This document shows positions 16,989 through 24,579 of a stretch of DNA of 36,998 nt, one piece after another (within the stretch, counting starts at the first letter, position 1; each line of letters starts with the position of its first letter). Made by a program: the position numbers and the translations under genes. Source of the DNA: Bacteroidota bacterium. GTDB lineage: Bacteria; Bacteroidota; Bacteroidia; Chitinophagales; Chitinophagaceae. The DNA is taken from the NCBI GenBank assembly GCA_023391015.1, contig JAEWBT010000032.1, positions 1 through 36,998 of the forward strand, in the 5' to 3' direction. The notes under the pieces were generated by a model. That model saw only the letters and a list, made by a program, of their open reading frames with translations. It ran no database searches and was not told the DNA's origin.

Positions 16989-17381
16989 ATGCAGCATTTC
17001 CTGAGAATCTGGTTTTTGGTGGTTTCGCTTTTTGTAAGCGGCGCACCTGCCTATAGCCTGATTTCGCAGGATACCGTTGCGACCACAGCGCCCACAGGCA
17101 CTGCAGCCCTGCGGCCGGTGGATGCGTATAAGGCACTGCATTTTCATAAGCCGGAACAAGCGTCTCCGGCATTTGCGTTTCCGGTGCTGGAGGAAGAAGA
17201 CATCCGGGATTTTCACGACCATGATGCAGCCCTGACGGCGTTTGCGCTTTGGCTGGGTGCCATGCCCAACAGTCCGCCCGCCGTGGCAGGTAGCGCAGTG
17301 GCCGAAGGCATTTTTCCGGATGTTCGTTTGTATCCGGCAACGTGTCAGCGACACGTTTTGCTGTGTGTTTTCAGAGTGTAG
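16989..17381 (+). CDS. Small secreted hypothetical protein, His-containing
   Basis: 130 residues from the ATG at 16989 (a TTG two codons earlier is less likely). It has an N-terminal signal peptide (MQHFLRIWFLVVSLFVSGAPAYS). The mature chain contains short His-rich patches (ALHFHKPE, DFHDHD) and ends LLCVFRV with Cys residues. I recognise no family. It lies just ahead of an RND efflux operon; small secreted His-containing proteins before metal-efflux operons are common in Bacteroidota, but a strong terminator separates it from the adaptor gene. A role in metal binding is only a guess. Confidence 0.55.
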   Translation: MQHFLRIWFLVVSLFVSGAPAYSLISQDTVATTAPTGTAALRPVDAYKALHFHKPEQASPAFAFPVLEEEDIRDFHDHDAALTAFALWLGAMPNSPPAVAGSAVAEGIFPDVRLYPATCQRHVLLCVFRV

Positions 17382-17461
17382 AAAAACCAGAGGCTGCCCT
17401 GTAATGGGTGGCCTTTTCCGTGGGCTGTGCAGCATCTACCAACTGCGCGGCCTTTTTGCGT

Positions 17462-17499
17462 GGTGGAGCCTGGGCTCCCTACCCGGCTCCACCCTTTTT
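17462..17499 (+). terminator. Rho-independent terminator upstream of the efflux operon
   Basis: A 9-bp GC-rich stem GGTGGAGCC (17462-17470) / GGCTCCACC (17485-17493), 14-nt loop and T5. It isolates the efflux operon from the gene at 16989. Confidence 0.8.
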
Positions 17500-17652
17500 C
17501 TTTTCCGCAGCCTTTAAGCAGGAATCTGTTTCCGGAAATTTCCGGAAAAGCACTGGCTTTTCAAGCCGGTCCGCCGGAGACCTCTCAATGCCTTTTCGCC
17601 TTCCGGAAGGCTGCGTTTTTTCTACGCTCTCAATTCCTTTCGAATCTCCTTT

Positions 17653-18732
17653 ATGAGAAATCTTCTCATGATACTGGGCGCCTGTGCGCTCTTTTCTCAA
17701 ACCAGCTGCAAACACGTAGCCGAAGCCGAAGAAAAACAAAAGTTCATGGTTACCAGCGTATTGCAGATGGACACGTCCCTCATCAAGCAATACGTTTGCC
17801 AGATTAAAGCCATCAGCCACATCGAGCTGCGGGCGCAGGAACAAGGCTATCTGCAAAAGATTTTTGTAGATGAAGGCCAGTCCGTGCGGCAGGGCCAACC
17901 ACTCTTTCAGGTGATGCCCAACCTCTACCAGGCCGAGAAGCAACGTGCCGAAGCCGAAGCGGCTTACGCTTCTATCGAATATCAAAACACCAAGCGACTG
18001 GCCGATAGCAATGTGGTTTCGCCCACCGAAGCCAAACTGGCCCGCGCCAAGCTGGCCCAAGCCGAAGCAGCGGTGAACCTAGCCAAAGTACACTTGCAGT
18101 TTACCGACATCCGCGCGCCGTTCAACGGCATGATCGACCGGTTTCAGGTGCGGCTGGGAAGTCTGGTAGAAGAAGGTCAGTTGCTCACTACGCTTTCCGA
18201 CAACAGCCAGATGTGGGTGTATTTCAACGTTCCGGAAGCGGAGTACCTGGATTTCAAATCCAATCCGCAAAACGACACCGCCATTGCCGTGCAGTTGCTG
18301 ATGGCCAACGGACAGGTTTTTGACCAGACCGGCTATGTCAAAACCATTGAAGCCGACTTCGACAACGAAACCGGTAACATTGCCTTCCGGGCAACCTTTC
18401 CCAACCCTAAAGGCCTGCTGCGCCACGGCGAAACCGGCAATGTGTTGGTGCGTAAACCCATGCACAATGCCCTGATTATTCCGCAAAAGGCTACGATGGA
18501 AATCATGGACAAAAAATACGTCTATGTAGTGGATCAAAACAGCAAGGTGCAGCTCCGGCCCATCACCATTGCCGCCGAACTGCCTGACCTCTATCTCATC
18601 GGCACCGGACTGGCTGCGGGCGACCGCATCCTGCTCGAAGGCATCCGGAAAGTGCAGAACGGCGAAAAAATCGCCTATGATTTTCAGGAGCCGCGCAAAG
18701 TGATGAGCGGCCTGAGCCTGCACGCAGAATAA
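17653..18732 (+). CDS. RND efflux periplasmic adaptor (AcrA/MexA-type lipoprotein)
   Basis: The 359-residue membrane-fusion subunit of a tripartite pump. It has a lipoprotein signal (lipobox QTSC, Cys19). The barrel-sandwich/lipoyl halves appear at HIELRAQEQGYLQKIFVDEG and TDIRAPFNGMIDRFQVRLGS, separated by a coiled-coil hairpin (about residues 97-145, Ala/Glu-rich). A beta-barrel domain and a membrane-proximal domain follow. It would link the pump (start 19188) with the outer-membrane factor. In an intact operon the pump gene follows within a few bases; here a 444-bp cassette on the opposite strand intervenes. Confidence 0.93.
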   Translation: MRNLLMILGACALFSQTSCKHVAEAEEKQKFMVTSVLQMDTSLIKQYVCQIKAISHIELRAQEQGYLQKIFVDEGQSVRQGQPLFQVMPNLYQAEKQRAEAEAAYASIEYQNTKRLADSNVVSPTEAKLARAKLAQAEAAVNLAKVHLQFTDIRAPFNGMIDRFQVRLGSLVEEGQLLTTLSDNSQMWVYFNVPEAEYLDFKSNPQNDTAIAVQLLMANGQVFDQTGYVKTIEADFDNETGNIAFRATFPNPKGLLRHGETGNVLVRKPMHNALIIPQKATMEIMDKKYVYVVDQNSKVQLRPITIAAELPDLYLIGTGLAAGDRILLEGIRKVQNGEKIAYDFQEPRKVMSGLSLHAE

Positions 18733-18736
18733 GCAA

Positions 18737-18769
18737 TAATGATTAATGAGTAACGATTAATGATTAATG
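18737..18769 (+). repeat. Left inverted repeat of the four-helix-bundle cassette
   Basis: 33 bp, AT-rich, with heptads of the form GATTAAT. It covers the stop and the last codons of the minus-strand gene, so the repeat contributes to the protein's C-terminus (SINH). Confidence 0.75.
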
Positions 18770-19116
18770 GAGGTCTTTGCAGTTTTAAGGGTAGCGGTGA
18801 GCAGCTTGAGCAACTCAACGACATCTGTATAAAGGCTTTGAAATTCCGCTTGCGAGAGATAATCTGTCTGGTGAAGTAATTCCAGCCAGTACGCACATTC
18901 AGACGCTTCTTTTTGGGCAATGTGGTTCTTGTGAATAAAATCGGCTTTGCTTTCGGCAAATGCTCCTTCCCGAATCAGTGCCCCAATTGCCGTTCCGCAG
19001 CGTAATAGTTGTTTGCTCATCACAAACTCTTTTTTCTTCTCCTGAAGAAATTGAATAGCCCGCACGATCCGGACCGCAAACAAGAAGCTTTTGTCCCGCA
19101 AGATGTTTTCTCTCAT
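18757..19116 (-). CDS. Four-helix-bundle protein (S23/IVS-like)
   Basis: 119 residues starting MRENILRDKSFLFAVRIVRA, with the pattern of the four-helix-bundle family related to the S23 proteins encoded by intervening sequences in 23S rRNA genes and to the Avd accessory protein of diversity-generating retroelements. Conserved-looking points: LRCGTAIGALIREG, the SKADFIHKNHIAQKEASECAYWLELL helix pair, and a closing amphipathic helix. Family members bind nucleic acid in Avd. Its location inside a repeat-bounded cassette that interrupts an operon fits a selfish or mobile role, but this is inference. Confidence 0.85.
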   Translation of the reverse strand: MRENILRDKSFLFAVRIVRAIQFLQEKKKEFVMSKQLLRCGTAIGALIREGAFAESKADFIHKNHIAQKEASECAYWLELLHQTDYLSQAEFQSLYTDVVELLKLLTATLKTAKTSINH

Positions 19117-19147
19117 CCTTCAACATTAATCATTATCGGTTACACTT

Positions 19148-19180
19148 CATTAATCATTAATCCCTAATCATTAATCATTA
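19148..19180 (-). repeat. Right inverted repeat of the four-helix-bundle cassette
   Basis: Inverted copy of the left repeat, 30/33 identical, lying between the four-helix-bundle gene start and the pump start codon. It probably displaced the native leader of the pump gene. Confidence 0.75.
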
Positions 19181-19187
19181 AATTCCT

Positions 19188-22100
19188 GTGTTTAATTTAT
19201 TTCTCAAACGGCCGGTCCTGGCCATCATCATCTCGCTGGTGCTGGTGTTTATGGGCATTCTGGCCATCAAGACGCTGCCTACCTCGCAGTTTCCGAGCAT
19301 TGCCCCGCCCCGCGTGATTGTAAGTGTGGCCTACCCGGGTGCAAGTGCAGATGTACTGGTAAAATCGGTGCTCATTCCGATGGAAAAAGCGCTGAACGGC
19401 GTGCCGGGGATGCGCTACATGACCTCCGACGCCGTGAGCGCCGGTGAGGCCAATATTCAAGTAGTATTCAACCTCGGTACCGATCCCAACGCGGCTGTAG
19501 TCGCGGTGAAGAACCGGATTGAACAAGTGCAAAACCGGCTTCCGGAACTGGTGCAGCGGGAAGGGCTCATCGTGAGTATCCTGCAACCCAACATGCTGAT
19601 GTACGTGAACGTATACAGCAAGGATAAGAAGAATGCAGACGAGAATTTCCTCTACAACTACACGCAGGTGAACGTGCAGCGCGAACTGAGCCGCGTTTCC
19701 GGAATTGGCTCGGCCCAGATACTCGGTAGCCGGCAATACGCGATGCGCGTGTGGCTGAAACCCGACCGGATGCGGGCCTACAACGTTTCGACCGAAGAGG
19801 TGATGAAAGCGCTGGCCGACCAAAGCGTGATTGGCTCGCCGGGCCGGATTGGCCGGGCCGACGGCAAGCAAAGCGAAGCGCTGGAATATGTGCTCACCTA
19901 CGAAGGCCGCTACAACCAACCAGAGCAATACGCCAACGTGATTGTGAGGTCCAATGCCAACGGGGAGTTGTTGCATCTCAAAGACATTGCCGATGTAGAG
20001 CTGGGTTCGGAATTCTACGACATCTACTCCAACATGAACGGCTACCCGTCGGCGGCGCTGGTACTCAAGCAAAGTTTTGGCTCTAACGCGCAGGACGTGA
20101 TCAAAGAAGTGAAAGCCAAGCTGGAAGAATTGAAAAAAGATTTTCCGCCGGGCATGGACTACGAGATTTCCTATGATGTAAGCTCGTTCCTGAACGCCTC
20201 GGTTGAGAAGGTGGTGCACACGCTGGGCGAAGCCTTTGTGCTGGTGGCGCTTGTGGTGTTCCTCTTCTTAGGCGACTGGCGCTCCACGCTTATCCCCATC
20301 ATCGCCGTTCCGGTATCGCTCATTGGGGCGTTTTTCTTTATGCAGCTGTTTGGGCTCAACATCAACCTCATCACGCTCTTTGCCCTCGTGCTGGCGATCG
20401 GGATTGTGGTGGATGACGCGATTGTGGTGGTAGAAGCCGTGCACGCCAAGATGGCCGAAGAACATCTTTCGCCATTCCACGCGGTAAAGAAAGTGCTGGG
20501 GGAGATTTCCGGAGCTGTTATTGCCATCACGCTGCTGATGACGGCAGTGTTTGTGCCGGTAACGTTTATGACCGGCCCGGTGGGGATTTTCTTCCGGCAA
20601 TTTGCCATTACGATGGCCTGTTCCATTGTGCTTTCCGGAATTGTAGCGCTCACGCTTACGCCCGTGCTGTGCGCCATGATTCTGAAAGACACCCATGGCA
20701 AGCCGCGCAAAAAAACACCGGTCAACTGGGTGATCGACAAGTTCAACCACCAGTTCGACCGGCTCAACAACCGCTATACGCGCTTCCTGACGAAGATTGT
20801 AGATCGCCGGCTCATCACGTTTGGATTGCTGGCCTTGTTTGCTTTTGGCATCTTTGGCGTATCGCGCACCCTGCCTTCCGGATTTATCCCCAACGAAGAC
20901 CAGGGCATGATTTACGCCATCATCCAGACGCCGCCGGGAAGCACGTTGGAGCGGACCAACCATATCTCCCGCGAGTTGCAGGGCCTGGCTGAAAAAGTAG
21001 AAGGCATTCAAAGCGTTTCGTCGCTGGCGGGCTATGAGGTACTCACCGAAGGCCGGGGCTCCAACGCCGGTACCTGTCTCATCAACCTCAAACCGTGGGA
21101 TGAGCGCAAAAATTCCGTTAACGACATTATTCGCCTTCTGGAAGAAAAAGCAAAAGAAATTCCGGGCGCCACGATTGAGTTTTTCGGTCCGCCGGCCGTG
21201 CCGGGTTATGGCGCGGCAGGTGGGTTCTCGCTTCGCCTCCTGGATAAAACCAACAGCGATAATTACCGTGATCTGGAGCCGGTAAACGAGCAGTTTATGG
21301 CGGCGCTACGCAAGCGTAAGGAACTGACGGGACTCTTCACCTTCTTCTCGGCCAATTACCCGCAGTACGAGCTCAAAATCGACAATCAGGCGGCGATGCA
21401 AAAGGGCGTTTCCATTGGCAAGGCGATGGATAACCTCAGCATCATGATTGGCTCTACCTACGAACAAGGCTTTATCCGGTTTGGCAACTTCTTCAAGGTA
21501 TATGTGCAGGCCCTGCCGCAATACCGCGCACTTCCGGAAGATATTTTGCAGCTCTACGTGAAGAACGACCGCGACGAGATGGTGCCCTACTCGGCGTTTA
21601 TGAGCATTGTGAAAGGCCACGGGCTCAACGAGATTACGCGCTACAATATGTTCAACTCCTCGGCCATTCGCGGGGAACCGGCACCGGGCTTCTCGACCGG
21701 CGAAGCCATTAAAGCCATTCAGGAAGAAGCCGCCAAACTGCCTCACGGCTACGATATTGCCTGGGAAGGCTTGAGCATTGATGAAGTGGGCCGGGGCAAC
21801 GAAGCGGTGTACATCTTCCTGATTGTACTGGCGTTTGTGTACATGGTACTGGCCGCGCAGTACGAAAGCTTTATCCTGCCGCTGTCGGTGATTTTATCGC
21901 TGCCGGCGGGGATTTTCGGGTCATTCTTGCTGGTGAAGATGATGGGATTGGCCAACGATATCTATGCGCAGGTAGGCTTGGTCATGTTGGTGGGACTGCT
22001 GGGTAAAAACGCGGTGCTGATTGTGGAGTTTGCCGCGCAAAAACACCAGGAAGGCCGCAGCATTCTGGAGGCCGCCATTGAAGGCGCGAAGGTGCGGTTC

Positions 22101-22370
22101 CGCCCCATCCTGATGACGTCGTTTGCCTTTATCGCCGGACTGATTCCGCTGGTGCGGGCGCATGGGCCGGGCGCCATTGGCAATCGCACGATTGGCGCTT
22201 CGGCGCTGGGTGGGATGCTGTTCGGGACTGTCTTTGGCGTCATCATCGTGCCGGGGCTGTACTACATCTTCGGATCCATCGCTTCCGGAAGAAAACTCAT
22301 TAAAGGCGAAGACGAAAACCCACTTACTGAAAACTTTGAAAACAAACACGCGTATGAAACGGATTTGTAA
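19188..22370 (+). CDS. RND multidrug efflux pump, inner-membrane subunit (AcrB/MexB, HAE1-type)
   Basis: A 1060-residue proton-driven exporter of full family length. The N-terminus reads FNLFLKRPVLAIIISLVLVF. The proton-relay aspartate pair is present in TM4 (LAIGIVVDDAIVVVEAVHA), and the second half repeats the layout (LAFVYMVLAAQYESFILPLSV, GLLGKNAVLIVEFA). The large periplasmic loops (PN/PC porter and docking domains) appear intact. The start is a GTG at 19188, 7 bp after the cassette's right repeat. The outer-membrane-factor frame begins inside its 3' end (ATG at 22354). HAE1 pumps export hydrophobic drugs and dyes; the actual substrates here are unknown. Confidence 0.95.
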   Translation: MFNLFLKRPVLAIIISLVLVFMGILAIKTLPTSQFPSIAPPRVIVSVAYPGASADVLVKSVLIPMEKALNGVPGMRYMTSDAVSAGEANIQVVFNLGTDPNAAVVAVKNRIEQVQNRLPELVQREGLIVSILQPNMLMYVNVYSKDKKNADENFLYNYTQVNVQRELSRVSGIGSAQILGSRQYAMRVWLKPDRMRAYNVSTEEVMKALADQSVIGSPGRIGRADGKQSEALEYVLTYEGRYNQPEQYANVIVRSNANGELLHLKDIADVELGSEFYDIYSNMNGYPSAALVLKQSFGSNAQDVIKEVKAKLEELKKDFPPGMDYEISYDVSSFLNASVEKVVHTLGEAFVLVALVVFLFLGDWRSTLIPIIAVPVSLIGAFFFMQLFGLNINLITLFALVLAIGIVVDDAIVVVEAVHAKMAEEHLSPFHAVKKVLGEISGAVIAITLLMTAVFVPVTFMTGPVGIFFRQFAITMACSIVLSGIVALTLTPVLCAMILKDTHGKPRKKTPVNWVIDKFNHQFDRLNNRYTRFLTKIVDRRLITFGLLALFAFGIFGVSRTLPSGFIPNEDQGMIYAIIQTPPGSTLERTNHISRELQGLAEKVEGIQSVSSLAGYEVLTEGRGSNAGTCLINLKPWDERKNSVNDIIRLLEEKAKEIPGATIEFFGPPAVPGYGAAGGFSLRLLDKTNSDNYRDLEPVNEQFMAALRKRKELTGLFTFFSANYPQYELKIDNQAAMQKGVSIGKAMDNLSIMIGSTYEQGFIRFGNFFKVYVQALPQYRALPEDILQLYVKNDRDEMVPYSAFMSIVKGHGLNEITRYNMFNSSAIRGEPAPGFSTGEAIKAIQEEAAKLPHGYDIAWEGLSIDEVGRGNEAVYIFLIVLAFVYMVLAAQYESFILPLSVILSLPAGIFGSFLLVKMMGLANDIYAQVGLVMLVGLLGKNAVLIVEFAAQKHQEGRSILEAAIEGAKVRFRPILMTSFAFIAGLIPLVRAHGPGAIGNRTIGASALGGMLFGTVFGVIIVPGLYYIFGSIASGRKLIKGEDENPLTENFENKHAYETDL

Positions 22371-22417
22371 GATACTTCGCAGACAAAAGACGATAGACCA
22401 AAGACAAAAGAGTACCC

Positions 22418-22516
22418 GTAGAGACGCCCAACTTGGGCGTCTCCTACCGGAACGTCTCCTACCGGAACGTCTTCTAATGAAATCAGATGCGGGATACGCC
22501 CAGATTGGACGTCTCT
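22418..22516. repeat. GAGACG..CGTCTC repeat element within the 5' end of the outer-membrane-factor gene
   Basis: A 23-bp dyad (arms GAGACGCCCAA 22421-22431 and TTGGGCGTCTC 22433-22443) inside a GTAG..CTAC frame. CTACCGGAACGTCT units then repeat, and a degenerate second copy follows (ACGCCCAGATTGGACGTCTC, about 22496-22515). It encodes a basic stretch absent from ordinary OMF signal peptides. A related dyad occurs at 28960-28983. Confidence 0.7.
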
Positions 22517-22716
22517 ACCAGCAAAAACAAATCATTCGCAGCCTGGCTGCAACACTGTTGCTCGCTGTGGGCTTTTCGGCCTGCAAGCTGCCGCAGGTGG
22601 CTACCAACGTCCGCCACAACCCGATTCCGGAAACGTATCTTTCCGGAAATATGGACACCACCAACTCGGCTTTCCGGAAACCGGCAGACTACTTTACCGA
22701 TCCCAACCTGGTGGCC

Positions 22717-22719
22717 TAG
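22717..22719 (+). other. Internal amber codon in the outer-membrane-factor frame
   Basis: TAG between Ala (GCC) and Ile (ATT) codons; the frame on both sides is the same and protein homology is continuous across it. Confidence 0.85.
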
Positions 22720-23998
22720 ATTGACACGGCGGTGCGCAATAATCAGGAGCTGGCCATCGCCTTTACCGAAACGCTGGTGAGCCGCGCCGAAGCGCAGATC
22801 CGCCAGGGCGAATACCTGCCTACCGTGCGCGCGCAGGCGGGTGCAGGCCTTGAGCACACGCCGCGCTACACCCGCATCGGTGCGCTGGAAGAAGCGATCC
22901 CGGTAGATCCCGCAAAGGAAAATCCGGCGCTGTTTCCGGACTTTCAGGTAGGCCTCATTGCCAACTGGGAGGTGGACATCTGGCGCAAGCTGCGCAACGC
23001 CCGCAAATCGGCGCTCACCCGCTATCTGGGCACGATTGAAGGCCGGAACTTTGCCATCACCAACATCGTGGCCGAGGTGGCCAACAGCTACTACGAGCTT
23101 CAGGCGCTGGACAACCAACTGGCGCTCACCACCCAAAACATCGGCATCCTGACCAACGCGCTCGGCGTGGTGCGGTTGCAGAAAGAAGCAGGCCGGGTAA
23201 CAGAGCTGGCCGTGCAGAAATTTGAAGCCGAAGTGCTCAAAACGCGCAGCCTGCAATACGACCTGCGGCAGCAGGTTACCGAAACCGAAAACCGCATCAA
23301 CTTTTTGCTCGGTCGCTTTCCGCAGCCCATTGTGCGCAGCAGTCTTTCGCTCGATCCCGCCCATCCGGCCAGCTCGCTGGATTCTACCCTGCCGGCGGCG
23401 ATTGCCGTGGGCATTCCATCGCAACTGCTGCAAAACCGGCCCGATGTGCGCCGCGCCGAATTGGAAGTCGCCGCTTCGAAGCTGGACGTGCAGGTAGCGA
23501 AAGCCCATTTCTATCCTTCGCTCGACATCCGCGCGGCGCTGGGTTTTCAGGCCTTTAAGCCCCAGTTTTTGCTCAGCACGCCGGAAAGCATTCTGGCCAA
23601 TCTGGCGGGCGACCTGACGGCCCCGCTCGTGAACCGGCTGGCCATCAAGGCGACGTATGTAGGGGCCAATGCGCGGCAGGTGGCGGCGGCATATGCGTAT
23701 GAGCGCACGGTGCTGAACGCTTATATCGAAGTGGCCAATCAGCAGGCGAAGGTGAGCAACATTCAGGCGAGCTTCAACCTCAAAAACCAACAGGTGGATG
23801 CGCTGAGCCGGTCGATTGCGCTGGCCACCAGTTTGTTTCAGTATGGCCGTGCCGATTATATGGAGGTGCTGCTGACGCAGCGTGATGCCCTGGAAGCCAA
23901 GCTGGAAATCATCGAAACCAAGCGCAAGCAACTGGCGGCGATGGTGGATATCTACCGCGCGCTGGGCGGCGGCTGGCGGTAGAAGGCCTCATCCCCGG

Positions 23999-24019
23999 CC
24001 CCTCTCCGAGGGAGAGGGG
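23999..24019. repeat. Short REP-like palindrome
   Basis: CCCCTCTCC (23999-24007), GAG, GGAGAGGGG (24011-24019), a 9-bp GC-rich stem just after the outer-membrane-factor gene. Similar hairpins are dispersed in many bacterial genomes. Confidence 0.65.
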
Positions 24020-24041
24020 TGGACATGGTTTGAATTTCCGG

Positions 24042-24074
24042 AAAAGGGCAGGCTTATGAAGTCTGCCCTTTTTT
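24042..24074 (+). terminator. Rho-independent terminator of the efflux operon
   Basis: Stem AAAAGGGCAG (24042-24051) / CTGCCCTTTT (24063-24072), 11-nt loop, T6. It is preceded by a TTTCCGGAAA at about 24035. Confidence 0.85.
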
Positions 24075-24085
24075 GTGATACAAAT

Positions 24086-24175
24086 GCGGGTCATTGCGAG
24101 GAGGAACGACAAAGCAACCTGCACAAAATGATTGGTTAATGTGCAGGTTGCTTCGCTTCGCTCGCAATGACCCGC
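24086..24175. repeat. 90-bp imperfect palindrome (dispersed hairpin element)
   Basis: Outer arms GCGGGTCATTGCGAG (24086-24100) and complement (24161-24175), then an internal bulge, then inner arms AAGCAACCTGCACA (24112-24125) and complement (24140-24153) around a 14-nt loop. Elements of this kind (GTCATTGCGAG..GCAACCT) are dispersed in Bacteroidota and other genomes and may be MITE- or REP-like. Confidence 0.8.
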
Positions 24176-24208
24176 GATTTAAATTCCTTATCATGAATGC
24201 GTTTCATC

Positions 24209-24477
24209 CACGTTCCGGAGGAACATCTCGTGGGTAGAACAAAAAAAGAATTCACAGCATCCACGTTCCGAAGGAACGTCTCGTGGGTAGAAATAAAGAT
24301 ACATTTTACCCGCGTTCCAGCGGAACGCCTCGTAGGTAGAAACAAAAGAAACATTCACAGCACACGCGTTCCAGCGGAACGCCTCGTAGGTAGCAAAAAA
24401 CCCACAAAGCGTTCCTCCGGAACGCGAATATCATTAACCCTTTCTCTCTACCGACAAAGCGTTCCTCCGGAACGCAC
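24209..24477. repeat. Cluster of six GTTCC..GGAAC repeat units
   Basis: Each unit is a small hairpin of the type CGTTCC-NNN-GGAACG followed by CTCGT(G/A)GGTAG. Four units lie on the plus strand (about 24209-24240, 24261-24293, 24309-24342, 24364-24394) and two on the minus strand (about 24401-24425 and 24446-24477). Arms vary in a compensatory way (CGTTCCGGAGGAACA, CGTTCCGAAGGAACG, CGTTCCAGCGGAACG), which suggests that the hairpin itself is maintained. Not CRISPR: spacing is irregular, orientation mixed and no cas genes occur. Confidence 0.8.
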
Positions 24478-24481
24478 CCGC

Positions 24482-24554
24482 CCGTGCGTACGACATAATC
24501 ATCCGTGCGTACGCTATCCCCGCCCGTGCGCATACCATCCCCGTCCGTTCACAA
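24482..24554. repeat. 21-bp tandem repeat, three full units and a decayed fourth
   Basis: Units at 24482-24502, 24503-24523 and 24524-24544 each begin CCGTGCG(T/C)A; a fourth begins CCGTTCACA at 24545. The period is exactly 21 bp, a multiple of 3, but no frame through it looks like a protein. Confidence 0.8.
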
Positions 24555-24579
24555 GCCCCACATAAAAGGTTTCGGACAA

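Larger units (their letters stand above)
18737..19180. mobile_element. Putative 444-bp insertion cassette with inverted repeats and a four-helix-bundle gene
   Basis: The left end (18737-18769) and right end (19148-19180) are inverted copies matching at 30 of 33 positions, both built from GATTAAT heptads. An extra half copy lies at 19124-19136. Between them is one minus-strand gene. The cassette splits the adaptor and pump genes of an efflux operon, and its right end stops 7 bp before the pump start codon. No transposase is encoded, so movement would need a helper in trans or another mechanism. Mobility is inferred from the layout. Confidence 0.6.
22354..23982 (+). pseudogene. Outer-membrane factor (TolC/OprM/NodT-type lipoprotein), interrupted by an in-frame TAG
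   Basis: Third gene of the efflux operon. The reading frame from the ATG at 22354 (17 bp inside the pump gene) or the ATG at 22477 carries a lipoprotein signal (RSLAATLLLAVGFSAC) and the OMF start (RKPADYFTDPNLVA). It is stopped by TAG at 22717-22719, then continues in the same frame as IDTAVRNNQELAIAF through a full OMF body to 23982. Relatives have DPxLVALIDTAL-like sequence here, so the TAG replaces one residue, probably Leu. Both OMF repeats (EVANSYYELQALD..., about 420 residues) are otherwise intact. The 5' end also carries a repeat element that lengthens the N-terminus. Alternatives are suppression/readthrough or a sequencing error. Confidence 0.85.

Noticed and set aside
19197..20219. 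340-codon minus frame opposite the RND pump
   Set aside because: Antisense shadow; the plus frame is a complete RND pump.
22483..23931. 482-codon open frame on the minus strand
   Set aside because: Shadow of the outer-membrane-factor gene, created by high GC; His/Arg/Gln-rich and no family features.
24209..24554. Possible CRISPR array
   Set aside because: Units are palindromic, in both orientations and irregularly spaced, spacers are not uniform, and no cas genes are near.
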